A program made the translations under genes and the position numbers. Source: DAIDKA01 sp049792815 (GTDB taxonomy: Bacteria > Pseudomonadota > Gammaproteobacteria > Steroidobacterales > Steroidobacteraceae). Taken from it: a stretch of DNA of 57,112 bases. The notes under the pieces were generated by a model, which searched no databases, was not told the origin of the DNA, and saw only the letters and a list, made by a program, of their open reading frames with translations. Positions 48,499 to 57,112 of the stretch are shown piece by piece. How positions within the stretch are numbered: position 1 is the first letter of the stretch; each line of letters begins with the position of its first letter. The stretch lies in contig JBARBG010000109.1 of assembly GCA_049792815.1 (NCBI GenBank), positions 1 through 57,112 of the forward strand, in the 5' to 3' direction.

Positions 48499-50646
48499 CT
48501 AGCGCGCCGGCACTGGTCCATTATGGTCAAGATCAAGCTTCAGGGCGCGGGCCCGTTCCCCGACGAAAACCCGCACCGCCTCGGCCTGCGCCGGGGTGAC
48601 GAATTCCTTCCAGCTGATCATGCCGCGGCTGGCCAGCGCACCGCCGATGACCACGCTTTGCCAGGCTTCAGGGCTGGTGAGGAAAGCGGAGCGGCGCAGG
48701 TCCGGCACGATATTGCCCGAGACCGCATCGAATCCATGGCACAGCCCGCAGCGCCGGCCATAGATCGTGTCGCCCAGCGCAACCTGCGCGGGGCTTGCCA
48801 CCTGCGCGGGCGGATTGGGCGGCGGCGCCAGTGGTGGATCAGGCCCGAACGAACCTTTGCCGTTGAGCTTGAAGGCGAACATCTGACCGTTATGGCGCAT
48901 CCGTGGCGAACTGCTGCCGGAGAAAAACAGCGCCCCGGCGATGACGGCAACATATTGTTCGCCCTTCACAGTGTAGGTGACCGGTCCGCCGGGCATGGCC
49001 TCGGGGGTATCCCAGGACCACAGCTGCTGGCCGTCGCTGGCGCGCAGGGCGACAAAGGTACCCAGAACGCCATCGCGGGCACGACCCTGGAAGATGAGGT
49101 TGCCGGCCGTGGTGAGCACGCCGCCACCGCGGCCCGGCACCGCGAAGGCGGCCTTGCGGGTGAGCGGGTTCCAGGCCAGCAGGTAATCCTTGTGAGGGGG
49201 CAGGTGCGGACGGTCCTGCACCGCGCCGTGGGTCGCGGCGTCCAGGTCGACGCCGATTTCCTCCAGGCCGTAGTCGTACTTGTAGTCCTTGGTCGGCGCA
49301 TAGAACGTCGCGCTTTCCGCCGCAGGGATGTACAGCAGGCCGGTGGTGGGATTGAAGGCCACCGGGTTCCAGCTATGCGCGCCGCCGCCGCCCGGAACAC
49401 CCAGCCAGGGCGAATCCTTGTACAGCGCCGCCGGCACGATATTCGGCCGACCCGTCTTCAGGTCCACACCGGTGGCCCAGTTGATGCCTGGCACATAGGC
49501 ATCCGCCGACAGCAGTTTGCCGCTGCGACGGTCCAGGACATAGAAGAAGCCGTTCTTCGGCGCGTGCAGCAGCACCTTGCGCACGCCACCGGGCAGCGGC
49601 AGATCCACCAGGGTCATGTCGGCGATGGCGTCGTAATCCCAGCGGTCCCCGGGGGTCTCCTGGTAGTGCCAGTGGTAGGCACCGGTATCGGCATCCACCG
49701 CGATGATCGAGGAGATGAACAGATTGTCGCCCCCGCCATTGGAGCGGTAGTTCTGGTTCCAGGGAAAGCCGTTGCCGGTGGCCATGTAGATCTGGTTGAA
49801 GTCAGGGTCGTAGACCATGGCATTCCAGACCTGGCCGCCGCCGCCGTATTTCAGCCAGTCACCCGACCAGGTCGGCAGCGCCTTGGCCTTCAGCACCGCA
49901 TCGGAGACTTCGCCATCGGCCGGGCCCGCGGGATCTCCCGGCACGGTGTAGAAGCGCCACACACGCCGGCCGGTTCTGGCGTCGTAGGCGGAAACGAAGC
50001 CGCGACCACCAAAATCCGCGCCGGCGTTGCCGATGAAAATCTTGCCGCGCGCGGCGCGCGGCGCGCTGGTGCTCGAGTAGCGGCGGCTCGGGTACTCGAA
50101 CGTGCGTACCGACCACACAGGTTTGCCAGTGCCCGCGTTGAGCGCGATCAGGCGGCCATCCAAGGATGCGAGGTACACCCGGCCCTGGTACACGGCCACG
50201 CCACGGTTGACCACATCACAGCAGACGTGGGCGCCGGTCGGGCCCGGGACCTGCGGGTCGTAGTACCAGATCTGCCGCCCGGTCGCGGCATCCAGTGCAT
50301 ACACCTTGCTCCAGGCGGTGCTCACGTACATCACGCCGTCGACCACGATCGGCGTTGCCTCCTGGCCGCGCCCGGTATCGAACCCGGCTGACCACGCTGG
50401 TTTGAGCGCGCCGACAGTGTTGGCATTGATGAGCGCCAGCTGCGAATAGCGACGCTCCTGCCAGTCCCCGCCATGGGTGAGCCAGTTGCCGGGCTCCTGG
50501 TCCGCATGCAGCAGGCGCTCGTCGGTGACATTGCCGGCCCGCGCTGGCGCGGGCGGCGCGGCCTGCGCCAGACCAACCACGGGAGGCGCCGCCAGCAGTG
50601 CGGTGACAGCGATGACGCCCAGGTGCATATGGAGTGGTTTTTTCAT
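48499..50646 (-). CDS. PQQ-dependent alcohol dehydrogenase with C-terminal cytochrome c
   Basis: This is a 715-residue quinohaemoprotein with the same design as the one at 542-2656: a signal peptide, vicinal Cys142-Cys143 (HVCCDV), catalytic Asp in WDYD (337) with a second Asp at +2, and a C-terminal haem c site CGLCH at about 633-637 with a likely Met ligand in SRGMISW. It oxidises an alcohol or aldehyde in the periplasm and hands electrons to the respiratory chain. Its promoter must lie within the 54 bases shared with the divergent MBL-fold gene. The start at 50646 is preferred; a GTG at 50655 is the alternative. Confidence 0.92.
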   Translation of the reverse strand: MKKPLHMHLGVIAVTALLAAPPVVGLAQAAPPAPARAGNVTDERLLHADQEPGNWLTHGGDWQERRYSQLALINANTVGALKPAWSAGFDTGRGQEATPIVVDGVMYVSTAWSKVYALDAATGRQIWYYDPQVPGPTGAHVCCDVVNRGVAVYQGRVYLASLDGRLIALNAGTGKPVWSVRTFEYPSRRYSSTSAPRAARGKIFIGNAGADFGGRGFVSAYDARTGRRVWRFYTVPGDPAGPADGEVSDAVLKAKALPTWSGDWLKYGGGGQVWNAMVYDPDFNQIYMATGNGFPWNQNYRSNGGGDNLFISSIIAVDADTGAYHWHYQETPGDRWDYDAIADMTLVDLPLPGGVRKVLLHAPKNGFFYVLDRRSGKLLSADAYVPGINWATGVDLKTGRPNIVPAALYKDSPWLGVPGGGGAHSWNPVAFNPTTGLLYIPAAESATFYAPTKDYKYDYGLEEIGVDLDAATHGAVQDRPHLPPHKDYLLAWNPLTRKAAFAVPGRGGGVLTTAGNLIFQGRARDGVLGTFVALRASDGQQLWSWDTPEAMPGGPVTYTVKGEQYVAVIAGALFFSGSSSPRMRHNGQMFAFKLNGKGSFGPDPPLAPPPNPPAQVASPAQVALGDTIYGRRCGLCHGFDAVSGNIVPDLRRSAFLTSPEAWQSVVIGGALASRGMISWKEFVTPAQAEAVRVFVGERARALKLDLDHNGPVPAR

Positions 50647-50688
50647 GCAGTTCACATAGCTAGGTGTGCGACACAGAGGGCGATCCCG

Positions 50689-50694
50689 TAAAAT
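50689..50694 (+). promoter_or_regulatory. Putative -10 element for a leaderless message
   Basis: TAAAAT lies seven bases before the ATG of the MBL-fold gene, so transcription would begin at or next to the start codon. No good -35 element and no ribosome site are visible in the 54-base divergent region, which fits a leaderless transcript or activator-dependent promoter. Confidence 0.35.
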
Positions 50695-50700
50695 TGACGC

Positions 50701-51666
50701 ATGACGACACGGGCTTTACACAGCCGACGCAGGCTGCTGCACTTCGGCGTTGCCGGGGCCGGCCTGGCGGCCGCCGCCTTGCTGCCGCCGCTTGCCCTGG
50801 CCAAGGCCGATGATTCGCGGGGCGATCCGGCGATCGTCCACACGGGTTTGTCGCAGTCGCTGCACCTGTTTACGGGTGCCGGGGGCAATGTCGTGGCGCT
50901 GGCGGGACCTGAGGGGGTGCTGCTGGTGGATGGCGGTCTTGAGCAGTACAGCCAGGCGCTGCTGCGGCAGGTCGCCGCAGCGACGGGCAACGGCAAGGTC
51001 GCGCTGCTCATGAACACGCACTGGCACTGGGATCACACCGGCGCCAATGCGCTGCTGGGCAAGGCGGGCACGAAAATCATCGCGCACGAGAATACCCGGC
51101 TATGGCTCGGAACCCGGGTCGATTCGAAATGGGAGCACCGCATCTATCCCCCTCAGCCGCCCTACGCACTGCCCACCCAGACATTCTTCTACGGCGCACA
51201 GAAGCGCAGCTTCGGCGGCCAGGATGTCGAATACTCGATCATGCCGCAGGCCCACACCGATGGCGACATCTACGTCTTGTTTCCGCGTGAGAACGTGCTG
51301 GTGGCCGGCGGGGTGGTGACCGGTGGCAGCTATCCGCTGCCCGACTACTGCACCGGCGGGTGGCTGGGCGGCATGATCGACGGGCTGAAGACGATTCTGG
51401 CCAAGACCGATGCGCAGACGCGCATTGTTTCCGGCCTCGGGGCCACGCGCAGCCGCGCCGACGTGCAGGCACAGCTGGATATGTGTACGGCGGTGATGGC
51501 GAAGATCAGCAGCCACTACTACAAAGGGGGCAGCTGGGAGCAGTTCCGCGACTCCAGGCCGACCTCAGAGTTTGACGCGCAGTGGGGCAACCCGGAGCCC
51601 TTCCTGCAGATGGCCTATGACGGGGCCTGGTATCACGTCAACGAGCTGCGGCGGTATGGGCGCTGA
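50701..51666 (+). CDS. Tat-exported MBL-fold metallo-hydrolase
   Basis: This 321-residue protein begins with a twin-arginine-like signal (SRRRLLHFG) and has a metallo-beta-lactamase fold. The zinc motif is THWHWDH at 106-112, a further His is in QAHTDGD and another region is VSGLG. Proteins like this next to PQQ dehydrogenases are often grouped as quinoprotein-associated hydrolases. It is the first gene of a rightward operon and overlaps the next by 11 bases. The function, probably hydrolysis of a periplasmic ester or lactone, is inferred. Confidence 0.85.
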   Translation: MTTRALHSRRRLLHFGVAGAGLAAAALLPPLALAKADDSRGDPAIVHTGLSQSLHLFTGAGGNVVALAGPEGVLLVDGGLEQYSQALLRQVAAATGNGKVALLMNTHWHWDHTGANALLGKAGTKIIAHENTRLWLGTRVDSKWEHRIYPPQPPYALPTQTFFYGAQKRSFGGQDVEYSIMPQAHTDGDIYVLFPRENVLVAGGVVTGGSYPLPDYCTGGWLGGMIDGLKTILAKTDAQTRIVSGLGATRSRADVQAQLDMCTAVMAKISSHYYKGGSWEQFRDSRPTSEFDAQWGNPEPFLQMAYDGAWYHVNELRRYGR

Positions 51667-54118
51667 CTTGCAAAGGTTCTTCACGGTTGCCGTGCTGGGC
51701 GCAGTGCTGCAGGGCTCGGTCGCACATGCCGCGCCGGCCGCCCAGGCGCATGAGCCGGCCTTCAAGGGCGACTGGCACATGCTGCAGACCTACTGCAGCA
51801 AATGCCATAACTCCGAGGACTGGGCCGGAGGGTTTGCCTTCGACACCATGAGCGCGGCTTCCGCCGGCGCGGATGCCAAGATCTGGGAAGAGGCGATCAT
51901 GAAGCTGCGCGGCGGGCTGATGCCGCCTCCGGGCAAGGCACAGCCGGATCCCGCCACCCGCCAGGCCTTTGTCCAGGCCACCGAACAGTTCCTCGACCGT
52001 TACGGTGCGCTGCATCCGGATCCGGGTCACATGGTGCTGCACCGGTTGAACCGCAACGAATACGCAAACGCCATCCAGGACCTGCTGGGCGTGGAGGTGG
52101 ATCCGAATGCGCTGCTGCCGCGCGATGACAAGAGTGGCAATTTCGACAACATCGCAGAAGTGCTCAAGGTCTCGCCGACCTTTCTCGACCAGTATTTTTC
52201 CGCGGCCCGTCAGGTGACCGTGGCCGCGATCGGCAGTCCGCATGCCCGCACCCAGGACGTCTTCTTCAACGGCCCGCCGGAGCCGCAGGAATACCAGTAC
52301 ATGCACGTCGACGGCCTGCCGCTGGGCACCCGTGGCGGCATGCTGTTCGCGCATGATTTTCCGGCCGACGGTGAGTACCGCTTCACCATCAACGGCCTGG
52401 TCGGTGCCGGCTATCTGTGGGGCGATCTGGACCCGAATACGCTCATCATCACCGTCGATGGCAAGCGCGTCTTCCAGGACCAACTCGGGAGCCCCAAGGA
52501 TCTTGATGCGGTGGACCTGCAGCAGGCCGCCGGCCTGACCATGATCAATGACCGCTTCAGGAATATCCCGGTACACATCAGCGCCGGCGAGCATCGCATC
52601 GGCATCACTTTCGTGCAGACCAGTGCCGCGGAAACCAACGAGATCCTGCACGCCTTCGTGCCGGTTGCCGGGATGGGGCAGCCGGTCAATGGCAATTCCA
52701 GCGGCCCGCGTCTGGCGAATATCGAAATCAAGGGTCCGACGGTGGCGCAGGGCGTGAGCGACACGGCCAGCCGCCGCCGGATCTTCACCTGCTACCCGAA
52801 GAATGCGTCGCAGGAGACCCCCTGCGCGCAGGAGATCTTCGCCACCATCGCGCGCCGCGCCTTCCGTCGGCCGCTCAGCGAAGAGGATCTCAAGGGCGCC
52901 ATGGATTTCTATGCCCAGGGGCGCAAGGAGGGGGGGGATTTTGACAGCGGCATCCAGAAAGGGCTGCTGGCGATTCTCGTCAGTCCGAAATTCCTGTTCC
53001 GCATGATCGAGCCGCCCCCGGGCGCGGTCCCGGGTCAGCCCTTCGCGCTCAACGATATCGACCTGGCCTCGCGCCTGTCCTTTTTTCTCTGGGCCGGGCC
53101 GCCGGATGAGGAACTCATCAAGGTGGCGGCCGCCGGCTCGCTGCACCAAACGCCAGTGCTCGATGCCCAGGTGCGCCGCATGCTCAAGGATCCGCGAGCG
53201 CACACGCTGGTCACCGACTTCGCCTTCGAATGGCTCAACATCCGCGGTCTGGAGCTGGTCGACCCGGACACCAATCTGTTCCCGGACTTCACCAAGGATC
53301 TGGAGCCGGCCTTCGAGAAGGAAGTGGAACTGTTCGTGGGCAGTGTGTTCGAGTCGGACAGCAGCGTCATGGACCTTTTGACCTCGAACCGCACCTACCT
53401 CAATGAGCGACTGGCCCTGCATTACCGGATACCCAACGTGCGCGGTGGGGAATTTCGCGAAGTGACGGTGCCGGACTACCGGCGCGGCCTGCTGGGCAAG
53501 GGCGCCGTGCTCATGGCCACCTCGTATGCGAACCGCACGTCGGTGGTATTGCGTGGCGCCTATGTCCTGGACAAGTTCCTGGGCACGCCGCCCACGGCAC
53601 CGCCGCCGGGTGTTCCGGCTTTTGCCGAAAGCCAGGAGGGCGCGGATCAGCTGACCGTGCGCGCGCGCATGGAGGCGCATCGCGCCAACCCGTCCTGCAA
53701 TGCCTGTCACGCCATCATCGATCCCATTGGACTCGCGCTGGAGAACTTCAATGCGCTGGGGCAGTGGCGCGACAAGGACATCGACGCCGGCATCGCTATC
53801 GATGCCACCGGCAAGCTTGCGGATGGGACCGTCGTGCACGGTGTCAGTGAGCTGCGCAGCCACATGGTCGCGCGTGCGCCGCAGTTCATGGAAACCTTCA
53901 CTGAAAACCTGATGTCCTATGGCCTGGGCCGCGGGCTGGACTATTTCGACATGCCGACCGTGCGCGCCATCGTGCGCGACTGCGCAAAGGACAACTACCG
54001 CTTCTCGGCGATCGTGCTGGGCATCGTCAACAGCCCGGCGTTCCGCGAGGATGAAATCCCCTTGAAAGTCCCTGGCGAGAACCCAGGATCGAGCCATCGT
54101 ACCGCCGCCAATCTCTAG
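51656..54118 (+). CDS. DUF1592-family planctomycete-type cytochrome c protein
   Basis: This 820-residue exported protein carries a haem-binding CSKCH at about 47-51 and the chain of DUF1587, DUF1592, DUF1588, DUF1595 and DUF1585-type regions known as planctomycete cytochrome domains. Examples are LHRLNRNEYANAIQDLLGV (N-terminal), DLASRLSFFLWAGPPDEEL, FAFEWLNIRGLELV and NPSCNACHAIIDPIGLALENF, which holds a second Cys-x2-Cys-His. It probably transfers electrons in a periplasmic oxidation system. It overlaps the preceding MBL-fold gene by 11 bases and is followed by a DUF1552 gene, a known pairing. Confidence 0.9.
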   Translation: MGADLQRFFTVAVLGAVLQGSVAHAAPAAQAHEPAFKGDWHMLQTYCSKCHNSEDWAGGFAFDTMSAASAGADAKIWEEAIMKLRGGLMPPPGKAQPDPATRQAFVQATEQFLDRYGALHPDPGHMVLHRLNRNEYANAIQDLLGVEVDPNALLPRDDKSGNFDNIAEVLKVSPTFLDQYFSAARQVTVAAIGSPHARTQDVFFNGPPEPQEYQYMHVDGLPLGTRGGMLFAHDFPADGEYRFTINGLVGAGYLWGDLDPNTLIITVDGKRVFQDQLGSPKDLDAVDLQQAAGLTMINDRFRNIPVHISAGEHRIGITFVQTSAAETNEILHAFVPVAGMGQPVNGNSSGPRLANIEIKGPTVAQGVSDTASRRRIFTCYPKNASQETPCAQEIFATIARRAFRRPLSEEDLKGAMDFYAQGRKEGGDFDSGIQKGLLAILVSPKFLFRMIEPPPGAVPGQPFALNDIDLASRLSFFLWAGPPDEELIKVAAAGSLHQTPVLDAQVRRMLKDPRAHTLVTDFAFEWLNIRGLELVDPDTNLFPDFTKDLEPAFEKEVELFVGSVFESDSSVMDLLTSNRTYLNERLALHYRIPNVRGGEFREVTVPDYRRGLLGKGAVLMATSYANRTSVVLRGAYVLDKFLGTPPTAPPPGVPAFAESQEGADQLTVRARMEAHRANPSCNACHAIIDPIGLALENFNALGQWRDKDIDAGIAIDATGKLADGTVVHGVSELRSHMVARAPQFMETFTENLMSYGLGRGLDYFDMPTVRAIVRDCAKDNYRFSAIVLGIVNSPAFREDEIPLKVPGENPGSSHRTAANL

Positions 54119-54126
54119 GACCGATC

Positions 54127-55446
54127 ATGTTCATCACCAAGAAGCATCTCAGTCGGCGTACCGTCCTGCGTGGGCTTGGCGTGAGTGTGGGCCTGCCCTT
54201 GCTGGATGCCATGATTCCCGCCGCCACGGCGCTCGCCAATACCGCCGCGGCGCCAAAGCCCCGGCTGGGGTTCGTCTACTTTCCGCATGGCGCCGTCATG
54301 GACAAGTGGACGCCCAAGACGGAGGGGCCGAACTTCGATTTTCCCGAAATCATCAGCTCCCTCAAGCCATATCAGAAGCACCTGACGCTGATCACCGGCC
54401 TGGAGAACAAATCGGCGATTGCGGCGCCGGTGCATGCCATCACCCCGGGCACCTGGCTGTCCTGTGTCCCGCCGCGCATCAGTCACGATCCCTATGGCGG
54501 CATCACCCTCGATCAGGTCGCGGCACAGAAGATCGGCCAGGATACCTCCATGCCCTCGCTGGAAGTGGCGACGGAGGAACGCGGCGGCGAAGGCTCCTGC
54601 GACCGCAATTACGGCTGCAGCTACGGCAAGACCATTGCCTTCAGCTCGCCCTCGACACCGCTGCCCATGGAGCACAATCCGCGCAAGGTCTTCCAGCAGA
54701 TGTTCGGTCAGGGTGATACCGGCGAAGAGCGCAGCGCCCTGCTGCGCGAGAACGGCAGAATCATTGACCTGGTTCGCGCCGATGCTTCGGACCTTTCGCG
54801 CACCCTCGGCGCGCGCGACCAGGGGCTGCTGTCGGATTACCTCGACCAGGTCCAGGAAATCCAGCGGCGCCTGGAGAAGATGGAACACCGGGATCTGGGG
54901 CAGATGCAGATTCCGGATGCCCCGGCAGGCATCCCCGCGGCCTTTGATGAGCACATGCATGTCATGTACGACCTCATCGCGCTGGCCTATCAGGCGAACC
55001 TGACCCGCGTGGCCAGTTTCATGGTGGCCGCGGAAGTCAGCAACCAGCCCTATACCTTCATGGGTGTCAACGACGCCTTCCACCCGCTGTCGCATCACGC
55101 GAATGACCCCGCGAAGATGGCGCGCCTGGCCAAGGTTCAGGCCTTCAACACCTCGATGTTCGCCAAGTTCATCAAGCGCCTGGCGGAGCTGCCGGACGGG
55201 GAGGGCACGATGCTGGACAATTCCATCATTCTGTTCGGCAGCAACATGAGTAACAGCAACCTGCACGATCACTATCCGCTGCCGACCGCGATCCTGGGTC
55301 TGGGCGGCGGTCGGCTCAAGGGCAATCAGCATCTGCGTTATCCGGACCACACTCCCATCGCCAACCTGCACGTGGCGCTGCTGAACAAAATCGGCATTCG
55401 GACCGAGAAGTTCGGCGACAGCAACGGGCAGCTCACGGAGATCTGA
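54127..55446 (+). CDS. DUF1552 protein with Tat signal
   Basis: This 439-residue protein has a twin-arginine signal (LSRRTVLRGLGV), then a globular body of the DUF1552 family: PRLGFVYFPHGAVMDKWTP, then TGLENKSA, TPGTWLSC and NSIILFGSNMSNSNLHDHYPLP near the end. The family is related to alkaline-phosphatase/sulfatase-like hydrolases, though the activity is unknown. AGGA lies seven bases before the ATG. DUF1592 and DUF1552 genes are usually found together. Tat export implies folding with cofactor before transport. Confidence 0.92.
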   Translation: MFITKKHLSRRTVLRGLGVSVGLPLLDAMIPAATALANTAAAPKPRLGFVYFPHGAVMDKWTPKTEGPNFDFPEIISSLKPYQKHLTLITGLENKSAIAAPVHAITPGTWLSCVPPRISHDPYGGITLDQVAAQKIGQDTSMPSLEVATEERGGEGSCDRNYGCSYGKTIAFSSPSTPLPMEHNPRKVFQQMFGQGDTGEERSALLRENGRIIDLVRADASDLSRTLGARDQGLLSDYLDQVQEIQRRLEKMEHRDLGQMQIPDAPAGIPAAFDEHMHVMYDLIALAYQANLTRVASFMVAAEVSNQPYTFMGVNDAFHPLSHHANDPAKMARLAKVQAFNTSMFAKFIKRLAELPDGEGTMLDNSIILFGSNMSNSNLHDHYPLPTAILGLGGGRLKGNQHLRYPDHTPIANLHVALLNKIGIRTEKFGDSNGQLTEI

Positions 55447-55447
55447 C

Positions 55448-56938
55448 GTGAGGCTGTTCCGGTTGGTGGCAGCGATGACCGTGCTGTGTGGCGCGGCGGC
55501 CGCGGCGCAGGCCACAGATCCACTGCTGGCGGCCGCAGAATCGGGCGATTCGGCGGCGGCGTTGACGCTGGTGGCCGGCAACGCCGATGTCAATGCCCGT
55601 CAGGATGATGGCACGACGGCGCTGCACTGGGCGGCGTATCACGATGACCTGCCGCTGCTGCGGCAACTGATCAAGGCGGGCGCCAAGGTCAACGTGACCA
55701 ACGACTATGGCTCGACGCCGCTGGCCGAAGCGGCCGAGCGCGCCGATCCGGAGGCGCTGCGCATCCTGCTACAGGCGGGCGCCGAGGTGGAGTCGCCCAA
55801 TGCGCAGGGCCAGACGGCGCTGATGAGCGTTGCGCGTACGGATGTCGTGGCGGCCGCCAAGGTGCTCGTGGCGCACGGCGCCAATGTCAACGCCAGCGAG
55901 AAATGGCGCGGCCAGACGGCGCTGATGTGGGCCAGTGCGCAAAGTCGTCCGGCGATGGTGAAATTCCTGGTCGAGCATGGCGCCAAGGTCAACGCCCGCG
56001 AGGCCGTGCGCGCGTGGCCGCGGCGAGTCACCGCCGAGCCACGTCCGCAGAATCGCCCGCTGGGCGGGCTCACGCCGCTGTTGTTCGCGGCGCGCGAAGG
56101 CTGTGCGGCCTGCGCCGCGCAGCTGATCGCGGCTCATGCCGATGTTGAACTCACCGACCCGGAGGGCATCACGCCCCTGGTCATGGCCATCCTCAATGCC
56201 CAGTTCGACACGGCGGCCGTGCTCATCAGGGCCGGCGCGAACGTCAACACCTGGGACATGTGGGGGCGGGCGCCACTGTACAGCGCCGTGGACTACAACA
56301 CGACGCCGCGCGGTGGCCGCCCCGACCGTCCTTCCGCGGATCAGACAACTGCGCTGCAGGTGATTGCCATGCTGCTCAAGCGCGGCGCCAACCCCGACAT
56401 GCAGCTGAAACTGTTTCCCCCCTATCGTTCGCTGGGCCAGGATCGCGGCGGCGACGGCATGCTGACCGTGGGCACGACACCGCTGATACGTGCCGCCAAG
56501 GCCGGTGACAGTGCCTCGATCCAGCTTTTGCTCCAGGCGGGTGCCCGGCCCGATCTGCCCAATTCCCTGGGGATCACCCCGTTGATGGCGGCCGCCGGCA
56601 TCGGTTCGACCACCATCGACATTCGCGCGCGCTTCCGCAACGAAGGCAAATGCATTGCCTCCGCGCGGCTGCTGCTGGCGCATGGCGTTGACGTCAACGC
56701 AACCAACAGCAATGGCCAGACCGCGTTGCACGCCGCCGCCCAGTCAGGGTGGAACAATTTCGTGCAGCTGCTGGCCGATCATGGTGCGACCATCATGGTC
56801 AAGGACCGCTTTGGCAGCACGCCGCTGGACGTAGCTGAAGGCAAGGTGGGTTTCTCGGGACGCCCGGGGGTGGGCGGAGGTGGTGAGGTCCACAAGGACA
56901 CTGCGGCGCTCTTGACCAAGCTGGCGGGCCGCTCCTAG
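55448..56938 (+). CDS. Exported ankyrin-repeat protein
   Basis: This 496-residue protein has a signal peptide and about eight ankyrin repeats, visible as repeated DGTTALHWAAYH, STPLAEAAERAD, GQTALMSVAR, GQTALMWASAQ, GLTPLLFAARE and GQTALHAAAQSGW units. It is probably a protein-binding scaffold in the periplasm or outside the cell. The GTG start is one base after the DUF1552 stop, with GGAG seven bases upstream, so it is the last gene of the MBL/DUF1592/DUF1552 operon. The partner may be the DUF1592 or DUF1552 protein. Confidence 0.92.
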   Translation: MRLFRLVAAMTVLCGAAAAAQATDPLLAAAESGDSAAALTLVAGNADVNARQDDGTTALHWAAYHDDLPLLRQLIKAGAKVNVTNDYGSTPLAEAAERADPEALRILLQAGAEVESPNAQGQTALMSVARTDVVAAAKVLVAHGANVNASEKWRGQTALMWASAQSRPAMVKFLVEHGAKVNAREAVRAWPRRVTAEPRPQNRPLGGLTPLLFAAREGCAACAAQLIAAHADVELTDPEGITPLVMAILNAQFDTAAVLIRAGANVNTWDMWGRAPLYSAVDYNTTPRGGRPDRPSADQTTALQVIAMLLKRGANPDMQLKLFPPYRSLGQDRGGDGMLTVGTTPLIRAAKAGDSASIQLLLQAGARPDLPNSLGITPLMAAAGIGSTTIDIRARFRNEGKCIASARLLLAHGVDVNATNSNGQTALHAAAQSGWNNFVQLLADHGATIMVKDRFGSTPLDVAEGKVGFSGRPGVGGGGEVHKDTAALLTKLAGRS

Positions 56939-56948
56939 CTTCGCCCGT

Positions 56949-56974
56949 CAACGCGCGGGCCACCTGCCGCGTTG
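56949..56974. terminator. Weak hairpin after the ankyrin gene
   Basis: CAACGCG and CGCGTTG form a seven-base stem with a 12-base loop, ten bases after the ankyrin stop codon. There is no T tract, so terminator activity is uncertain. Confidence 0.3.
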
Positions 56975-57016
56975 GAGTAGACTTAAGGTCACCGGAACTT
57001 TCCCTGGGGTGTCGCC

Positions 57017-57112
57017 ATGACCCACTCTTTCCGCTTGCATACTCCGATCGGTGCGCTGGCAGTGCTCGCCGCCCTGGGCGCGGTGGGCGCGGTGGGCGCG
57101 GTGGGTGCGGCC
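57017..57112 (+). CDS. Truncated gene for exported protein with GAV repeats
   Basis: The gene runs off the right end after 32 codons. It begins MTHSFRLHTPIGALAVLAALG and continues with Gly-Ala-Val repeats encoded by 3.5 copies of a nine-base unit (57077-57112). This looks like the hydrophobic core of a signal peptide. The rest of the protein is not available, so no function can be given. A GGGGTG stretch lies upstream of the ATG as a weak ribosome site. Confidence 0.55.
   Translation, partial: MTHSFRLHTPIGALAVLAALGAVGAVGAVGAA

Noticed and set aside
48354..48536. N-terminal extension of the ThDP enzyme frame
   Set aside because: GGAGAGG directly before the ATG at 48353 and the family's usual length fit the shorter start.
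48463..50391. 642-residue plus-strand frame opposite the second PQQ dehydrogenase
   Set aside because: Composition is Arg/His/Gly-rich with no domain; the minus strand has the full quinohaemoprotein signature.
51638..54097. 819-residue open frame on the minus strand opposite the DUF1592 gene
   Set aside because: It mirrors a high-GC coding region in frame, has no recognisable domain, and the plus-strand gene has clear haem and DUF1592 motifs.

Overview
The window is a GC-rich, densely coded piece of what looks like a gammaproteobacterial chromosome, probably from the Steroidobacterales/Nevskiales/Xanthomonadales neighbourhood. The pointers are a UrcA-family protein, several LytTR regulators, large TonB receptors, MHS-type transport and a DUF1592/DUF1552/ankyrin operon next to PQQ dehydrogenases. 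The taxonomy is inference from gene content only. I saw no tRNA, rRNA, CRISPR array, integrase or intact insertion sequence.

Layout. (1) 542-8580: two divergent operons encoding exported proteins. Leftward are three SnoaL/NTF2-like proteins and a PQQ-dependent dehydrogenase with a C-terminal cytochrome c. Rightward are two related two-lobed proteins, a double SnoaL protein and a single SnoaL protein. Attachment-site-like repeats with matched spacing lie on both sides (about 72-173 and 8652-8746). A VapBC-type toxin-antitoxin pair follows. (2) 9510-16780: a six-gene leftward operon for a membrane-bound hydrogenase-4-like (Hyf) complex whose 'hydrogenase' large subunit has lost all four NiFe cysteines, so an Ehr-type complex; a small ribbon-helix-helix gene sits head-to-head with it. 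(3) 17066-20160: a gene-poor stretch with a perfect 16-bp hairpin, then three genes I do not recognise. (4) 20264-26891: a LytS/LytR sensory system, a second LytTR regulator with a degenerate receiver, a Tat-exported SnoaL protein and a divergent TonB receptor.

(5) 26892-38758: a small two-helix membrane protein with an internal duplication, secreted beta-propeller proteins, a DUF2946-like Met-rich protein with a TonB receptor, an esterase, a persulfide-dioxygenase/rhodanese fusion facing a DUF1345 protein, a hybrid kinase, a DUF1328 microprotein (37191-37355) and a PAP2 phosphatase facing diacylglycerol kinase. (6) 38771-48353: a membrane protein with a winged-helix regulator, a second LytS/LytR pair, UrcA, gamma-glutamyltransferase, an MHS transporter, a Trp/Tyr/His-rich secreted protein, and a ThDP enzyme coupled to a cytosolic binding-protein-fold protein. 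(7) 48499-57112: a second PQQ dehydrogenase, divergent from an operon of metallo-beta-lactamase-fold hydrolase, DUF1592 cytochrome-like protein, DUF1552 protein and ankyrin protein; a truncated gene ends the window.

The common theme is periplasmic oxidation and uptake of unidentified organic compounds: two quinohaemoproteins with a lanthanide-type DxD signature, many exported SnoaL folds, TonB receptors and LytTR sensors. The two most promising undescribed systems are the SnoaL/two-lobed/PQQ cluster and the metal-site-less Hyf complex.
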